Assembly: GCA_024679565.1 (NCBI GenBank)
Contig: JAIBDD010000011.1
Coordinates: 23,739-87,738 of the forward strand
Reading direction: 5' to 3'
Source: Bacteroidota bacterium
GTDB taxonomy: Bacteria > Bacteroidota > Bacteroidia > NS11-12g > UBA9320
DNA length: 64,000 nt
Shown: positions 40,851 through 51,500 of the stretch, one piece after another
Position numbering within the stretch: position 1 is the first letter of the stretch
How the letters are laid out: each line of letters opens with the position of its first letter
Program-made: the position numbers and the translations under genes
The notes under the pieces: generated by a model
Seen by the model: only the letters and a program-made list of their open reading frames with translations
Told to the model about the DNA's origin: nothing
Databases searched by the model: none

Positions 40851-42090
40851 ACTGTTTGATTTTTCGATATAACGTTCTTTCCGAAATGCCTAAGTCGCGG
40901 GCCGCACGTTTGCGTTTTCCATTGTTTCTTAGCAACGCTTTTTTAATTAGCTCCTCTTCTTTGTCTTCGAGTGATAAATTCTCTTCTAAATTAACGGAAT
41001 CTTCTGGTTCGATGATGTAATGATGGCCATCATCAACTGGTAACTGTTCTTCAGTTCTGTGGATGGTCATCTCGTCACTCACATTTTCTTGGGTTGATGC
41101 TTCAGACAACACACGTTGAATAATCGCTTCATTGCCCTGTAAAATTTCTTCTTTAGAGCCGCTCTTTTTAAGTAGTTCTAAAACAATTTTTTTCAAATCC
41201 GACATCTCATTTCGCATGTCGAATAATACTTTGTAAAAAATGTCACGTTCTGAAAAGTCGCTGCTACTAGACTGTGCACCACCCGAAGTTAGTGCTGGTA
41301 ATTGTCTGGTTTGTTCAGGTAAGTATTTTTTTAGTGTTACCGCAGATATGTGATGGTCTTGCTCAAGAACAGCAAGCTGTTCGGTTAGATTTTTTAATTG
41401 TCGGATATTGCCAGGCCAGCTATATTTTAACAATAATTCTTCAGCATCAGGTTGAAGTTCCACCTCAGGTGAGTGGTATTTTTCAGCTAAGTCGAAAGCA
41501 AACTTGCGGAACAGTAAATATACGTCACTGACGCGTTCACGCAATGCCGGTACTTTTATTGGTAAGGTAGATAATCTGTAGTATAGGTCTTCTCGAAACT
41601 TGCCATTTTGGGTTTCGGCAAACAAATCTTTATTGGTAGCGGTAATAATTCTAACATCAGTGGTTTGAACTTTCGATGAGCCGACTTTGATGAACTCACC
41701 ATTTTCTAGTAATCGCAATAGCCGTGATTGCGTTTCCAACGGAAGTTCTCCAATCTCGTCTAAGAATATAGTGCCTCCGTTGACTGTTTCGAAGTAACCT
41801 TTTCTATTGTCAATCGCGCCGGTAAAAGCACCTTTTTCGTGACCAAACAATTCAGAGTTTATGGTACCTTCAGGTATGGCGCCGCAGTTGATAGCGAAAA
41901 ACGGTCCGTGCTTTCTATTGCTTAACTGATGAATAATTTTGGAAAATGATTCTTTCCCAACACCACTTTCACCTTGTATGTATACGGTAATGTCGGTAGG
42001 GGCAACCTTTACTGCAGTTTCTAAAGCGTAGTTAAGACGTGGAGAATTGCCAATAATGCCAAATCGATTTTTGATTTGTTGTAAGTTCAT
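40837..42090 (-). CDS. Sigma-54-dependent transcriptional activator (no N-terminal receiver)
   Basis: This bacterial enhancer-binding protein has 417 aa. The AAA+ domain starts almost at the N-terminus, with Walker A GESGVGKES, the sigma-54-contacting loop GAFTGAIDNRKG, Walker B GGTIFLDEIGE and an arginine-finger region (REDLYYRLS). The C-terminal Fis-type helix-turn-helix is ALLRNNGKRKRAARDLGISERTLYRKI. The lack of any receiver or sensor domain suggests control by partner binding or expression level. A long low-complexity region (about 255-365) separates the AAA+ and HTH parts. It starts 2 bp after miaB and overlaps lptE. Confidence 0.93.
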   Translation of the reverse strand: MNLQQIKNRFGIIGNSPRLNYALETAVKVAPTDITVYIQGESGVGKESFSKIIHQLSNRKHGPFFAINCGAIPEGTINSELFGHEKGAFTGAIDNRKGYFETVNGGTIFLDEIGELPLETQSRLLRLLENGEFIKVGSSKVQTTDVRIITATNKDLFAETQNGKFREDLYYRLSTLPIKVPALRERVSDVYLLFRKFAFDLAEKYHSPEVELQPDAEELLLKYSWPGNIRQLKNLTEQLAVLEQDHHISAVTLKKYLPEQTRQLPALTSGGAQSSSSDFSERDIFYKVLFDMRNEMSDLKKIVLELLKKSGSKEEILQGNEAIIQRVLSEASTQENVSDEMTIHRTEEQLPVDDGHHYIIEPEDSVNLEENLSLEDKEEELIKKALLRNNGKRKRAARDLGISERTLYRKIKQYELD

Positions 42091-42092
42091 AC

Positions 42093-43517
42093 CTAGGCTA
42101 CCTCCTCAGTTTTTTTAAGTTTTTCGAAATATGGATTTAAACCCACGGGCTTACCAACCATGCTGTTCGATGTTGATTTCTCAATCAATACGTCAACGTA
42201 TTGCCCTTTTTTATATGCTTCGCGTGGAAAAATGACCGAAATACTTTCGTCACATTTACCCATCAAATCATGCTCAGACCTTTTGCTTCGTCCTTCAACA
42301 AGTACCGTAACGATTGAGCCTTCTCTCGCCTTATTCTTGGCCGCTGACATCTCGCCTTGTAGCTTGATGATTTCCGCCAAGCGTCTTTTTTTAACCTCCT
42401 CAGGGACGTCGTCTGCATATTTACGTGCAGCCAGAGTGCCAGGTCGTTCTGAGTAATAATACATGTACGAGAAGTCAAAGTTCGACCACTTCATTAACGT
42501 TAGTGTGTCTTCATGCTCTGCTTCTGTTTCTGTACAAAATCCAGAAATTATATCACAGCTAATACTGCAATTAGGTATGATTTCTCTAATACGTTCTACT
42601 TTGCCCATGTACCACTCTCGGTCGTAGGTTCTGTTCATTTTGTCCAATATGCGGCTGTTGCCAGATTGTGCTGGAAGATGTATGTAATTGCAAATGTTTT
42701 TATGATCGGCTATTACATAAAGTACATCATCCGTTATGTCTTTGGGGTGTGATGATGAAAACCTTACCCTTAAACTTGGGTCAACGTTGGCAACCATTTC
42801 AAGGAGGTTTGCGAAATTAACTGAGGTTTCTTTTTCTTCCTCGCTTAACTTCTTGAATTCTTTTTTAGGACCACCGCCGTACCACAAGTAACTGTCAACA
42901 TTCTGGCCTAAAAGAATTACTTCTTTAAATCCTTTGTTGACTAAATCTTGTGCTTCTGCAACAATTGTTTGGGGTTCTCTACTTCGTTCTCTTCCTCTAG
43001 TGAACGGAACCACACAAAAACTACACATGTTGTCACAACCACGCATAATCGATATAAATCCTGTTACACCATTACTGTTTAATCGAGTAGGTGTGATTTC
43101 AGCGTAAGTTTCTTCAAGCGACAATAGTACGTTTATAGCCTTCGATCCTCCGTCAACTTCCGCAACTAAACTTGGTAAGTCACGATATGCATCAGGACCT
43201 ACTACAATATCAACCAACTTTTCTTCTTCCATTAGTTGGTCTTTTAAGCGTTCAGCCATGCAGCCTAAAACGCCTACAATAAGTTCCTTATTTTTCTTCT
43301 TATTTCCCTTCAGTTGAGATAATCGTGTTCGAATTTTTTGTTCGGCATTATCTCGTATGGAGCAGGTATTGATGAATACAATATCCGCATTTTCTTCAGT
43401 TGGGATTGTTTCGTATCCATTTTCTGCCATAATAGACGCAACTACCTCACTGTCAGCAAAGTTCATGGCGCATCCATAGCTTTCGATGTAAATTTGTTTG
43501 TTGTTGATATTACCCAT
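42093..43517 (-). CDS. miaB: tRNA-2-methylthio-N6-dimethylallyladenosine synthase MiaB
   Basis: This radical-SAM enzyme methylthiolates i6A37 in tRNA. Conserved cysteines appear in [27 protein letters not shown] and LGCMAERL, with the radical-SAM motif [20 protein letters not shown] and a C-terminal TRAM domain. The frame is open 19 codons further up (43574), but that extension overlaps a TATCTTTG promoter-like box. I therefore start at the ATG at 43517 ([16 protein letters not shown]), which fits the family. It heads the five-gene string ending in secG. Confidence 0.95.
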   Translation of the reverse strand: MGNINNKQIYIESYGCAMNFADSEVVASIMAENGYETIPTEENADIVFINTCSIRDNAEQKIRTRLSQLKGNKKKNKELIVGVLGCMAERLKDQLMEEEKLVDIVVGPDAYRDLPSLVAEVDGGSKAINVLLSLEETYAEITPTRLNSNGVTGFISIMRGCDNMCSFCVVPFTRGRERSREPQTIVAEAQDLVNKGFKEVILLGQNVDSYLWYGGGPKKEFKKLSEEEKETSVNFANLLEMVANVDPSLRVRFSSSHPKDITDDVLYVIADHKNICNYIHLPAQSGNSRILDKMNRTYDREWYMGKVERIREIIPNCSISCDIISGFCTETEAEHEDTLTLMKWSNFDFSYMYYYSERPGTLAARKYADDVPEEVKKRRLAEIIKLQGEMSAAKNKAREGSIVTVLVEGRSKRSEHDLMGKCDESISVIFPREAYKKGQYVDVLIEKSTSNSMVGKPVGLNPYFEKLKKTEEVA

Positions 43518-43539
43518 TTTATAGCTTGTGCTAAGCCCA

Positions 43540-43547
43540 CAAAGATA
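43540..43547 (-). promoter_or_regulatory. Probable -7 box of the miaB operon
   Basis: TATCTTTG on the minus strand matches TAnnTTTG, 22 bp before the chosen miaB ATG. A TTG lies only 13 nt upstream of the box, closer than usual, so the -33 part is uncertain. Confidence 0.5.
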
Positions 43548-43650
43548 ATGGAAAGTGTGACAATGTGTCAGCATTTAAGGCGGATTCATCGAAATTTATT
43601 TAGCTATTAACGGCATTTTTTCCTGACAGCTTTAAGACCTTAAGAATCCC

Positions 43651-43658
43651 TATACTTG
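43651..43658 (+). promoter_or_regulatory. Possible -7 box upstream of the 43684 lipoprotein gene
   Basis: TATACTTG differs from TAnnTTTG by one base and lies 25 bp before the ATG. No good -33 element was found. Confidence 0.35.
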
Positions 43659-43683
43659 CAGCCTCAAACAAAAACATAGGAGA

Positions 43684-44475
43684 ATGAAAAACGTAAAACA
43701 ATTAATTTTAGCTGGAACAGTATGTAGCATGCTTGTTTTTAGCGCATGTACGGATGACACCGTAGACCCAGCAGGTGGAGGAAGTACCACTACTAAAACA
43801 TGCAAGGTTACAAAAACAACCGACAGTGATGGAGACGCAGTAACATATACATACGATGGGGACAATTTGGTAAAGGTTGTAGAGTCAGACGGATACTCTT
43901 ATGATTACAACTATGTGAATGGTGAATTAACTGAAATCGTTGAAGATGACGGAATTGACAAAACCAATTATAAAATTACCTATACAGATGGAAAAGTATC
44001 TAAAGTGAGTCTGTATTACGGGGCTGATCTTGACGGTTACTTTGACGTAACTTGGAATGCTGATGGAACATTGAATATAGTAGAGGAGTATGTCGTAGAT
44101 GACCCAGATGAACAACTTTACAGAAGCCTTGCTTACAGTTATGCTGACGGTAGAATTAGCACAATTAAGGAGATTACTGATGCCAACGAAGATGGAGAGC
44201 TTACTGAAGCTGATGATGATGTGTTAAACTATAACATCCTTGTTGTTGACGATAAGAAAAACCCATTCTATGGCTTGCCTACTTACCTTATCGATTTTAC
44301 GGATATGTTGGCGTTAACAAAAAACAATATGAACGCGGCATCTCTTGAGTCAGAGGGTATTACAATCCCAGTTTCTGTGACTTACGAATATGACGAGAAT
44401 GATTACCCTTCACGTGCAGTTGCATTTGCTTTTGGAGATTCAACGGTTACTGACATGACATACATGTGCGATTAA
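43684..44475 (+). CDS. Lipoprotein with YD-repeat-like beta strands
   Basis: This 263-aa lipoprotein has a clear signal and lipobox (FSAC, Cys about residue 21). It continues with a Gly/Thr spacer and then short repeating beta-hairpins rich in Asp, Tyr and Gly (TYTYDGDNLVKVVESDG, ITYTDGKVSKVSLYYG, AYSYADGRISTIKEITD). These resemble YD or RHS-type strand repeats but lack the full consensus. Function is unknown. The gene is monocistronic with a strong terminator. Confidence 0.8.
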   Translation: MKNVKQLILAGTVCSMLVFSACTDDTVDPAGGGSTTTKTCKVTKTTDSDGDAVTYTYDGDNLVKVVESDGYSYDYNYVNGELTEIVEDDGIDKTNYKITYTDGKVSKVSLYYGADLDGYFDVTWNADGTLNIVEEYVVDDPDEQLYRSLAYSYADGRISTIKEITDANEDGELTEADDDVLNYNILVVDDKKNPFYGLPTYLIDFTDMLALTKNNMNAASLESEGITIPVSVTYEYDENDYPSRAVAFAFGDSTVTDMTYMCD

Positions 44476-44493
44476 TATCATTGCATCTATAAC

Positions 44494-44528
44494 AAAAAGC
44501 CTTCTACCTTTGGTGGAAGGCTTTTTTT
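44494..44528 (+). terminator. Rho-independent terminator after the lipoprotein gene
   Basis: A long stem (about AAAAGCCTTCTACC pairing with GGTGGAAGGCTTTT, loop TTT, one G-U pair) is followed by a T-run of eight. Confidence 0.9.
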
Positions 44529-44539
44529 TGCCTTTTGAT

Positions 44540-45469
44540 ATGAAGTTTAAGATAGATATACCTGTTGAGGATAATCCGATTTTAGATTATCAAACGCCTG
44601 TTTTGGCCATTGGTTCTTGCTTTGCTGACCGCATGTCTGATCGGTTAAGGCAAGCACAGTTTAATGTTCTGTCTAATCCTTATGGAACGCTGTACAACCC
44701 CGTGAGCATGGCCCAAAATCTATTAGGTTTAAATACTGCTGGAAGCTTTATTCAGCACAATGGTTTGTGGCATTCATTTCATCACCACAGTGACGTCTCG
44801 GGTGCAGATCAATCGGCATTGACCTTGAAAATTCAGGAAATTGATGAGCAGGTTTTAAAGCATTTTGGTCAGACAAAAACAACCAATTTAGTCACCTTTG
44901 GGAGTGCCCAGGTTTTTACGTTTGAAGATAAAATTGTAGCGAATTGCCATAAAGTACCCTCCAAACAATTCAGCAGGAGATTGCTTACAGTTGAAGAAAT
45001 CGTTAGATCTTGGAGTGCTTTATTGTCGACGTATCCTAATCATGATTTCCTATTTACGGTGAGTCCGGTTCGTTACACGCGAGAAGGAATGCATCACAGT
45101 AATTTAAGTAAGTCTATTTTGCTATTGGCTTCCAGTCAGTTGGTTAAGCAATTTGAAAACGCATTTTACTTCCCAGCGTATGAACTTGTAATCGACGAAT
45201 TACGTGACTATAGATTCTATAAGGAAGACCTGGTGCACCCGAATAAACAAGCCGTAGATTACGTGTGGGGCAAAGTTAAATCGCACCTTATGACAGAGCG
45301 TACTAAAGATATGATTGCCGACCTGGATCATGTGGTGCACATGCAACAACACAAATTGCTTCATCCTGAAAGTGAAGCAGCTCAAAAATTTATCGCAAAA
45401 AAAAGAAAGGCCAAATATGATTTCGAAGACAAACATGGGGTCAAAGTAAAGACTGGTGAAGACCTGTAA
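44540..45469 (+). CDS. GSCFA-domain protein
   Basis: This is a 309-aa GSCFA-domain protein, related to SGNH-type esterases. The name-giving motif AIGSCFADRM is at residues about 28-37 and a late LVHPNKQAVDYVW probably holds the Asp/His part of a catalytic set. The longer frame starts at 44510 inside the terminator hairpin, so I use the ATG at 44540 (MKFKIDIPVEDN). There is no signal peptide. The substrate is unknown; acetyl or glycan esters are plausible from the fold. Confidence 0.9.
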   Translation: MKFKIDIPVEDNPILDYQTPVLAIGSCFADRMSDRLRQAQFNVLSNPYGTLYNPVSMAQNLLGLNTAGSFIQHNGLWHSFHHHSDVSGADQSALTLKIQEIDEQVLKHFGQTKTTNLVTFGSAQVFTFEDKIVANCHKVPSKQFSRRLLTVEEIVRSWSALLSTYPNHDFLFTVSPVRYTREGMHHSNLSKSILLLASSQLVKQFENAFYFPAYELVIDELRDYRFYKEDLVHPNKQAVDYVWGKVKSHLMTERTKDMIADLDHVVHMQQHKLLHPESEAAQKFIAKKRKAKYDFEDKHGVKVKTGEDL

Positions 45470-45529
45470 ACGTTACGTTTTCTGCCAATTTTTGTTTACT
45501 TTGTACAGCCAGATAAAATATAACCAATT

Positions 45530-48500
45530 ATGTCACGATTTGCGACCCTTCGCAGACGTATTTCCCTCATTGTATTTTGTGTAACCTTTGGTTACTTTTC
45601 TGGTATTGCCCAAACGCCACCAAATGATAGTTGTCAGTCGGTTATCGATATACCACTTGGCTCTGGAGGGTTTACAATAGGTACTTTTCAAAGTGATTCT
45701 ATAAACATTGACAGCGCGAGCATTCAAGTTGGAGAGTTTTTTCACTCTTCTTTAATCTCATCAGGAAATGATAAAAAGTCTATTTGGTATAGATTTTACA
45801 TACCTGCTCGACGCGGAGTTAATATAGAACTCAAACAAAACGCCAATGCGATTGCCACAAAAGATGTTGGTTTTACGACATATTTATCCAATCAATGCAT
45901 GCCCAGTAGTACGGATGCAACCAATGCTAAATTAACGACCTTAAATCAGTTTGGCAGTTCGTTTCATCCATGTATGGATCCAGGGTGGTATTTGGTTCAG
46001 GTAAGTGCCAAAGCCCGAGCTATGGGGAAAGTATATATAGAGGTTACAACAAATTTTCCGCACCAATATCCAGCCGTAGTTAATGCCGAGTACGACGACC
46101 AAGATAGTGCCCATAACTTTGGCGATCAGGTTGTTGGAAAGCTTGGTTCCCAAACTGGTTACATAGATTATGAATTGGGTTGTTATACGATTAACGATTC
46201 TAGTGAGTTGTTTACCGATATAGGGTCAAATTATTTGGCGTATAACCAAAGTGCTTGGTTTGTGTTTAAAGCGAACCAAGACCACGATAATACGCAGTTT
46301 AAATGGCGTCATGTTTCTGGGTGTGCAACCAACGATACGATGGCGTATCGCCTTTTTAAAGGAGATTGTCGAGGAGGAGGGAGTTTGACCTTGTTAGATT
46401 CTAGTTTTAGTGATTGGTCTACTGCGAATACCTGTTATACCAATTGTAGTGAAATCGTTCGGGATTATACTTGTTTGTTCGATTCTGGTGAGGTGTATTC
46501 GGTTCAGCTACTATACCATAAAGACAACATTAAGAACATGCGATTTACCGTCGCCGACCAAACATCTGCGTTCGACTCAAGTAATAACAAACCTACAGCT
46601 GGTTCTGCCAGAGATGTTGGCATCATAAGTGGTAATAATACGCTTAATGTAGGCTTTGGTTGCGGTTCTTATATCAAAGACAATACGTGTGGTACTGCCA
46701 ATGCAGACCCAATTACGGTAGGCAGTTTTACTTATAACATGTCTCAGTGGTTAGATTTTGAGCTAGACGAGCAATCTCGTTTGTCAATGCAATTTACTTA
46801 TGGTTCAAACAATAATTACAAACGATATCAATACCTCGCGTTTCGATTGTTTAAAGATACGATTACTTCAAGTTGCGGAGATATAGACACGTCCTCAATA
46901 CTCATAGCTAAATCTGGAAATGGAACATACTTCTTGGATTGTTTAGAACCCGGTAAGTACAGTATGCAGTTGCTCGGCACGGATTCGGTTAGAGACTATT
47001 CGAGTTGGCCTTGTTCTGGAAGTATGCATCTTGGAGGTGATTATAGATTGTTCCTAAATCAGAGCGAGCTTCCAGTCGCCAATCGATTTGCATTAACCAA
47101 TACTGGAGAAGGTGATTCAATCAACAATTTAAATGATTTGCCAAACTCCACAACTATTGCCGGACAACTGGATACGGTTTCTTGTAATGATGCCATTCGA
47201 CCAGTAGAGGTTTGTGACACGATTCACCGCAAAGCGATGTATCGAACATTCAAAATTGGAGATGCTGATAATGACGGTACAGCTGATAGTGGATTGCTTT
47301 TTATGTACAGCTGGCAAAGTGGATACAGAGGTTATCCGTATTACGATTACAATTCTTGGCATCGGTTGTACAAAGGGAATTCAATTTCTTTAAGAGCGAG
47401 TCAAAGTGTCTCTTCCTACCCAGATACCTTGCAAGGGTTGTCGGCCTTACACAATTGTTTGGCGCAGTCTAGCAGTTCTGCTAGTGCTTGTATAGAGCCT
47501 GGGGAATATACCTTGGTGTCGTTTTTTGATGATGACGTTATTGGTTATACAGAACGACCAAGATTCCAGTTTTATTCTGCAAATCAAAAGTTTGATACCT
47601 ATGCCAAAGCAGAATTCTTAGATAGCATAACAGGATACGGTACTTCAACAGGTGCTTTAGATTCGTTTAACTGTCAGACAAACCCTGATACTATCGACGG
47701 AATCACCTGTGGAAGAAGAAATGCCTATCATGTTTTTTATCTTGATAGTCAAATGGTTACGACCATAGACATTGGATATTATGCGTATTACTACGGTCAG
47801 TGTAGATACAGTCTGTTTACAGGTGATATAAGAAATGGGAAATCTGGGCTAAAACTGTATCAAGATGGATTGGACTGGTCTTGTACGGGCTATAGTCGAA
47901 CAACGTCTGATTGCAAACCATTAGAGCCTGGGTGGTACACTGTTGTGGTCAGTAATGATAGAGACATTAGTTACGATTCAAGTAATCGCGTCACGAGTGG
48001 TGATCATAGAGGTTTATTTACCTATCCACATAGAGTTGTTGTAACTACGAGAGCTTCTTCCATAGTAGCGCCTAAATTTTACCGTCCGTCAAAAGCGGCA
48101 TTTATCGATAGTTTGGTAAACAACAACCAGGCACTTAGTTACGACTCAAACTACAGCAGTATAGCAGGTACCCACCTCAACTTGGCCAAGTTTCAGTTTC
48201 CTATGGAAATACTGGAGTGTGATTTAGATACACCCCTGAATCACCATCCAAAGGCCACTCTGTGTGATACGAATACAACGGATATCGTGTATTATACCTT
48301 TACTCTTGCTAAGGATGCTTTTGTTCGTATCTGGGGAAATGTGTCTGGTGGAACGTGGGATATGAAGCTGTTCGACTTTGACGTTCGAAAAGATTCTGCG
48401 AAACTAGGTACGGCCACACCCGCTCAAGATTGTAATTACAGCGCCAATCACTTAGAATTTTGCAACTTACAATCAGGGACCTATTCGATCGTATACTATT

Positions 48501-51500
48501 GTAAAAGAACATCTGGCACTAGGGCAACGGTAAACCCCGTCATGCATATAGACAGTGTAGCGTATTCCCGTTTCGACAATGCCTTTAACGCCTATGATTT
48601 TGGCAAAATACCTGGAGATGGTAAGTTTTATGATGGAAAGGTGGGTGACGTGCATCCGTCAGATACGGTGTTACCAGCGAGTCATGACATGATTACTTGT
48701 CGCACTGGTGCTCAGCGAGAGGATCCTACAGGCATGTCTTGTTACAATCACGTCAGTCCGTATGTATATTCAAAAGATACCAATGCTGGATTATACCTGT
48801 ACGACTCTGCATACTACCGCTATACGGATAACACAGCCTACTTCCCTTGGAATTATCCAGCACGAAGAAATGTTTGGTATAGTTTCGTTGTAGAAGGCAG
48901 GGGTAATGTAACGATAGATCTCAAAGGGAACGTGTCGAGCTTGCTTTACCCGCAAATAAATTCAATGCGTTTTTCCATTTATGAGTCTGATGAAGATGGG
49001 ACGCTTTCGTTTGCGAACTTGAAATCAAGTGGAAAAGTAGATTCTACGTATAATGATGGTTTAACCTTCGTTGATAAGGATTATTATTACTGTTATTATG
49101 GGTCAGACTTGTCGGCCACTTTTCAAATATCTTCCTGTGAAAAAAGCCAAGCCAGACGATACTATGTGTTGGTGGAAACATCCAACTACTACAACAACAA
49201 CGCTCTACCAAATGTGAATCACAATGTTTGGTTAGAAATAAAATACGACAGCCTGTATATACCAGACACAGAGTTTGATTTCTACTCGTCTGCCAATGAT
49301 ATTAATGCGAAGTATGGCAGTAGTACGGTATTCGCTCCTGAAACATTGTACCAGGGGGATTCAACCTATTTTGCAGGTTCAACACTAGATTCGACGGATT
49401 ACACGCGTACATATCCATACGCATCATGCTCTGATCCAGCAACTACTGGTACGGTATGGTATAAGATTGATGTGGACTCAACTGGTTATCTTTTTTATAA
49501 TTATGTGTATAGCTACTTGTCGGGTTCTACGGTTTTAAAGAATAAGGGTTACGATGCGAATCGTATAAGAGTATACCGGTCGTTAGTTGCTGGAGACTCT
49601 TTGGCTGGATTGGACTATGTTCCACGGATTAGCGGTTCGAATAAGTATTACGCCTTAATGGATAATAGTTATGCAAGTTACATCTGTGTTAATCCGGGTA
49701 CATATTATATTCAAATCAATAGATGTAACCAACATGCCTGTAGCGACTACATCTATCCGCAAATTGTATTTGATTACCATACGGGAGATTTCTGCGAAAC
49801 TGCGGTTCCGCTTCAGCTCGATACCATTGCACAAACCTCTTCAAAACTTTTGGTGAATTGTCACACCATCGGTACGGATTTCGGTGAAGACGGCAGCGAC
49901 ATGGGTTGTTTGTTTGGTCCGAAGGATTACAAGTCAAGCTGGTTTGTTGTTGATTATACCGACACAACCAAAGTCGATCTGGAGTTTAAGCTGGCAGAAT
50001 ATACAGACGCTACAGCCGGAGAAATTCGTTACAGAACCTTTTACGGTAATTGTAAGAGTTTGACGTCTGGCCCTTGCAACAACAACGCTTTAACTACGTT
50101 TACTTTAGACTGCATAAGGAAAGGGACTTACTACGTGCAAGTGGTAACACCTGCGGATGCAAAAGGTGAAGTCGAACTATTGGCTGAAGCGAAAGAGAAC
50201 ACGGATACGACGTGCAATCCAGTAGATATTTTTCAGCCCAATGCTGCATTCTACTACAACACGGGCTGCCCCGAAAACGTCATCAATTTTGTCAATACCT
50301 CGTCTAGAGGAGATTCGATTCGTTATTTCTGGGATTTTGGATACAATGGATTAACAGATACGGTCATCAATCCTACGATAGTATATCCTCCATCAAATCA
50401 AGAACAACAATTCACGGTTAAACTTGTGGTTGAGCAAATTGCTCATAGCAGTAAAGACTCTATAACAATCGTAATTGACGTGCCCTTTGCCCCAAGTGTA
50501 GAGGTGTTAAACAACGATACCAATTTATGTTTGGGCGATAGTGTTACCTTAACAGGAACTATTTCACATGGAGATGGAGTTTGGTCTACCGGAGATTCAA
50601 CGTCATCCATTACGGTAAAAACAACGGGCATGTATTTCTTCGAAATACAAGACAAACCGCAGGTTCTGCTGAACCCAAGTTTTGAAGAAAATGTGACCAC
50701 GTTAGGTTGGACGTCAAATTCAGGAACTTGGACCAGAACGGGTAGTTATAGTCCAAGAGATTCGACATATGCTGGTTTTGGCAGCCATACTGCCGCTAGC
50801 GCAACAGGTATATTAGAAATCTACCAAGATATTGACGTCAGTGCAGACTCCATTGAGATTGATTCTGGCGTAGCCAAAACCTCTTTTACTGGGTATATTA
50901 TTGGCCATAATTCTTATGAAGATGAAGGCCAAGTTATTGTTCGGTATTTGGATGCGTCCAATAACCTACTGGGTATTTACCAGTCGGGATTGAAAAATTA
51001 TGGAGCAAGCTGGGCGTATCTAGAGCATTCTCGTACGACGCCTAAAAATACAAGGAAGATTAGGGTAATCGTGCAAACCAATAAGGTGAATACGACTACA
51101 AAAACCAGCTATGCTTTCTTTGATCATTTTGCCCTTAAAATGCGCAGTGCCTGTGAATATAAAGACAGTGTTTATGTGCAAATCAACCCGTATCCAACCA
51201 TAGACCTTCCAAGTGACACAATAATTTGTCCGTCTGATTCTTTGCTGGTAATTCCTACCATTACCTACGACAATCCTTATGTGGTTCAGGATTCTATGAA
51301 TAAGGTACTATCAGGGGAGCTCAAAAACGCCGCAACGCATACGGCGTCTGATGGATATGTAAGCCTAACCTCTAATACCGTTAATGCCGAAAACGGACAA
51401 ATTGAGTGGGAAGACTCCACCTTGTCGATTAGAGACTCGTTTACGGTTTGCTTTGATTATTACGCATCCGGCAAGAATTATTACGCACTGTATTTTTATA

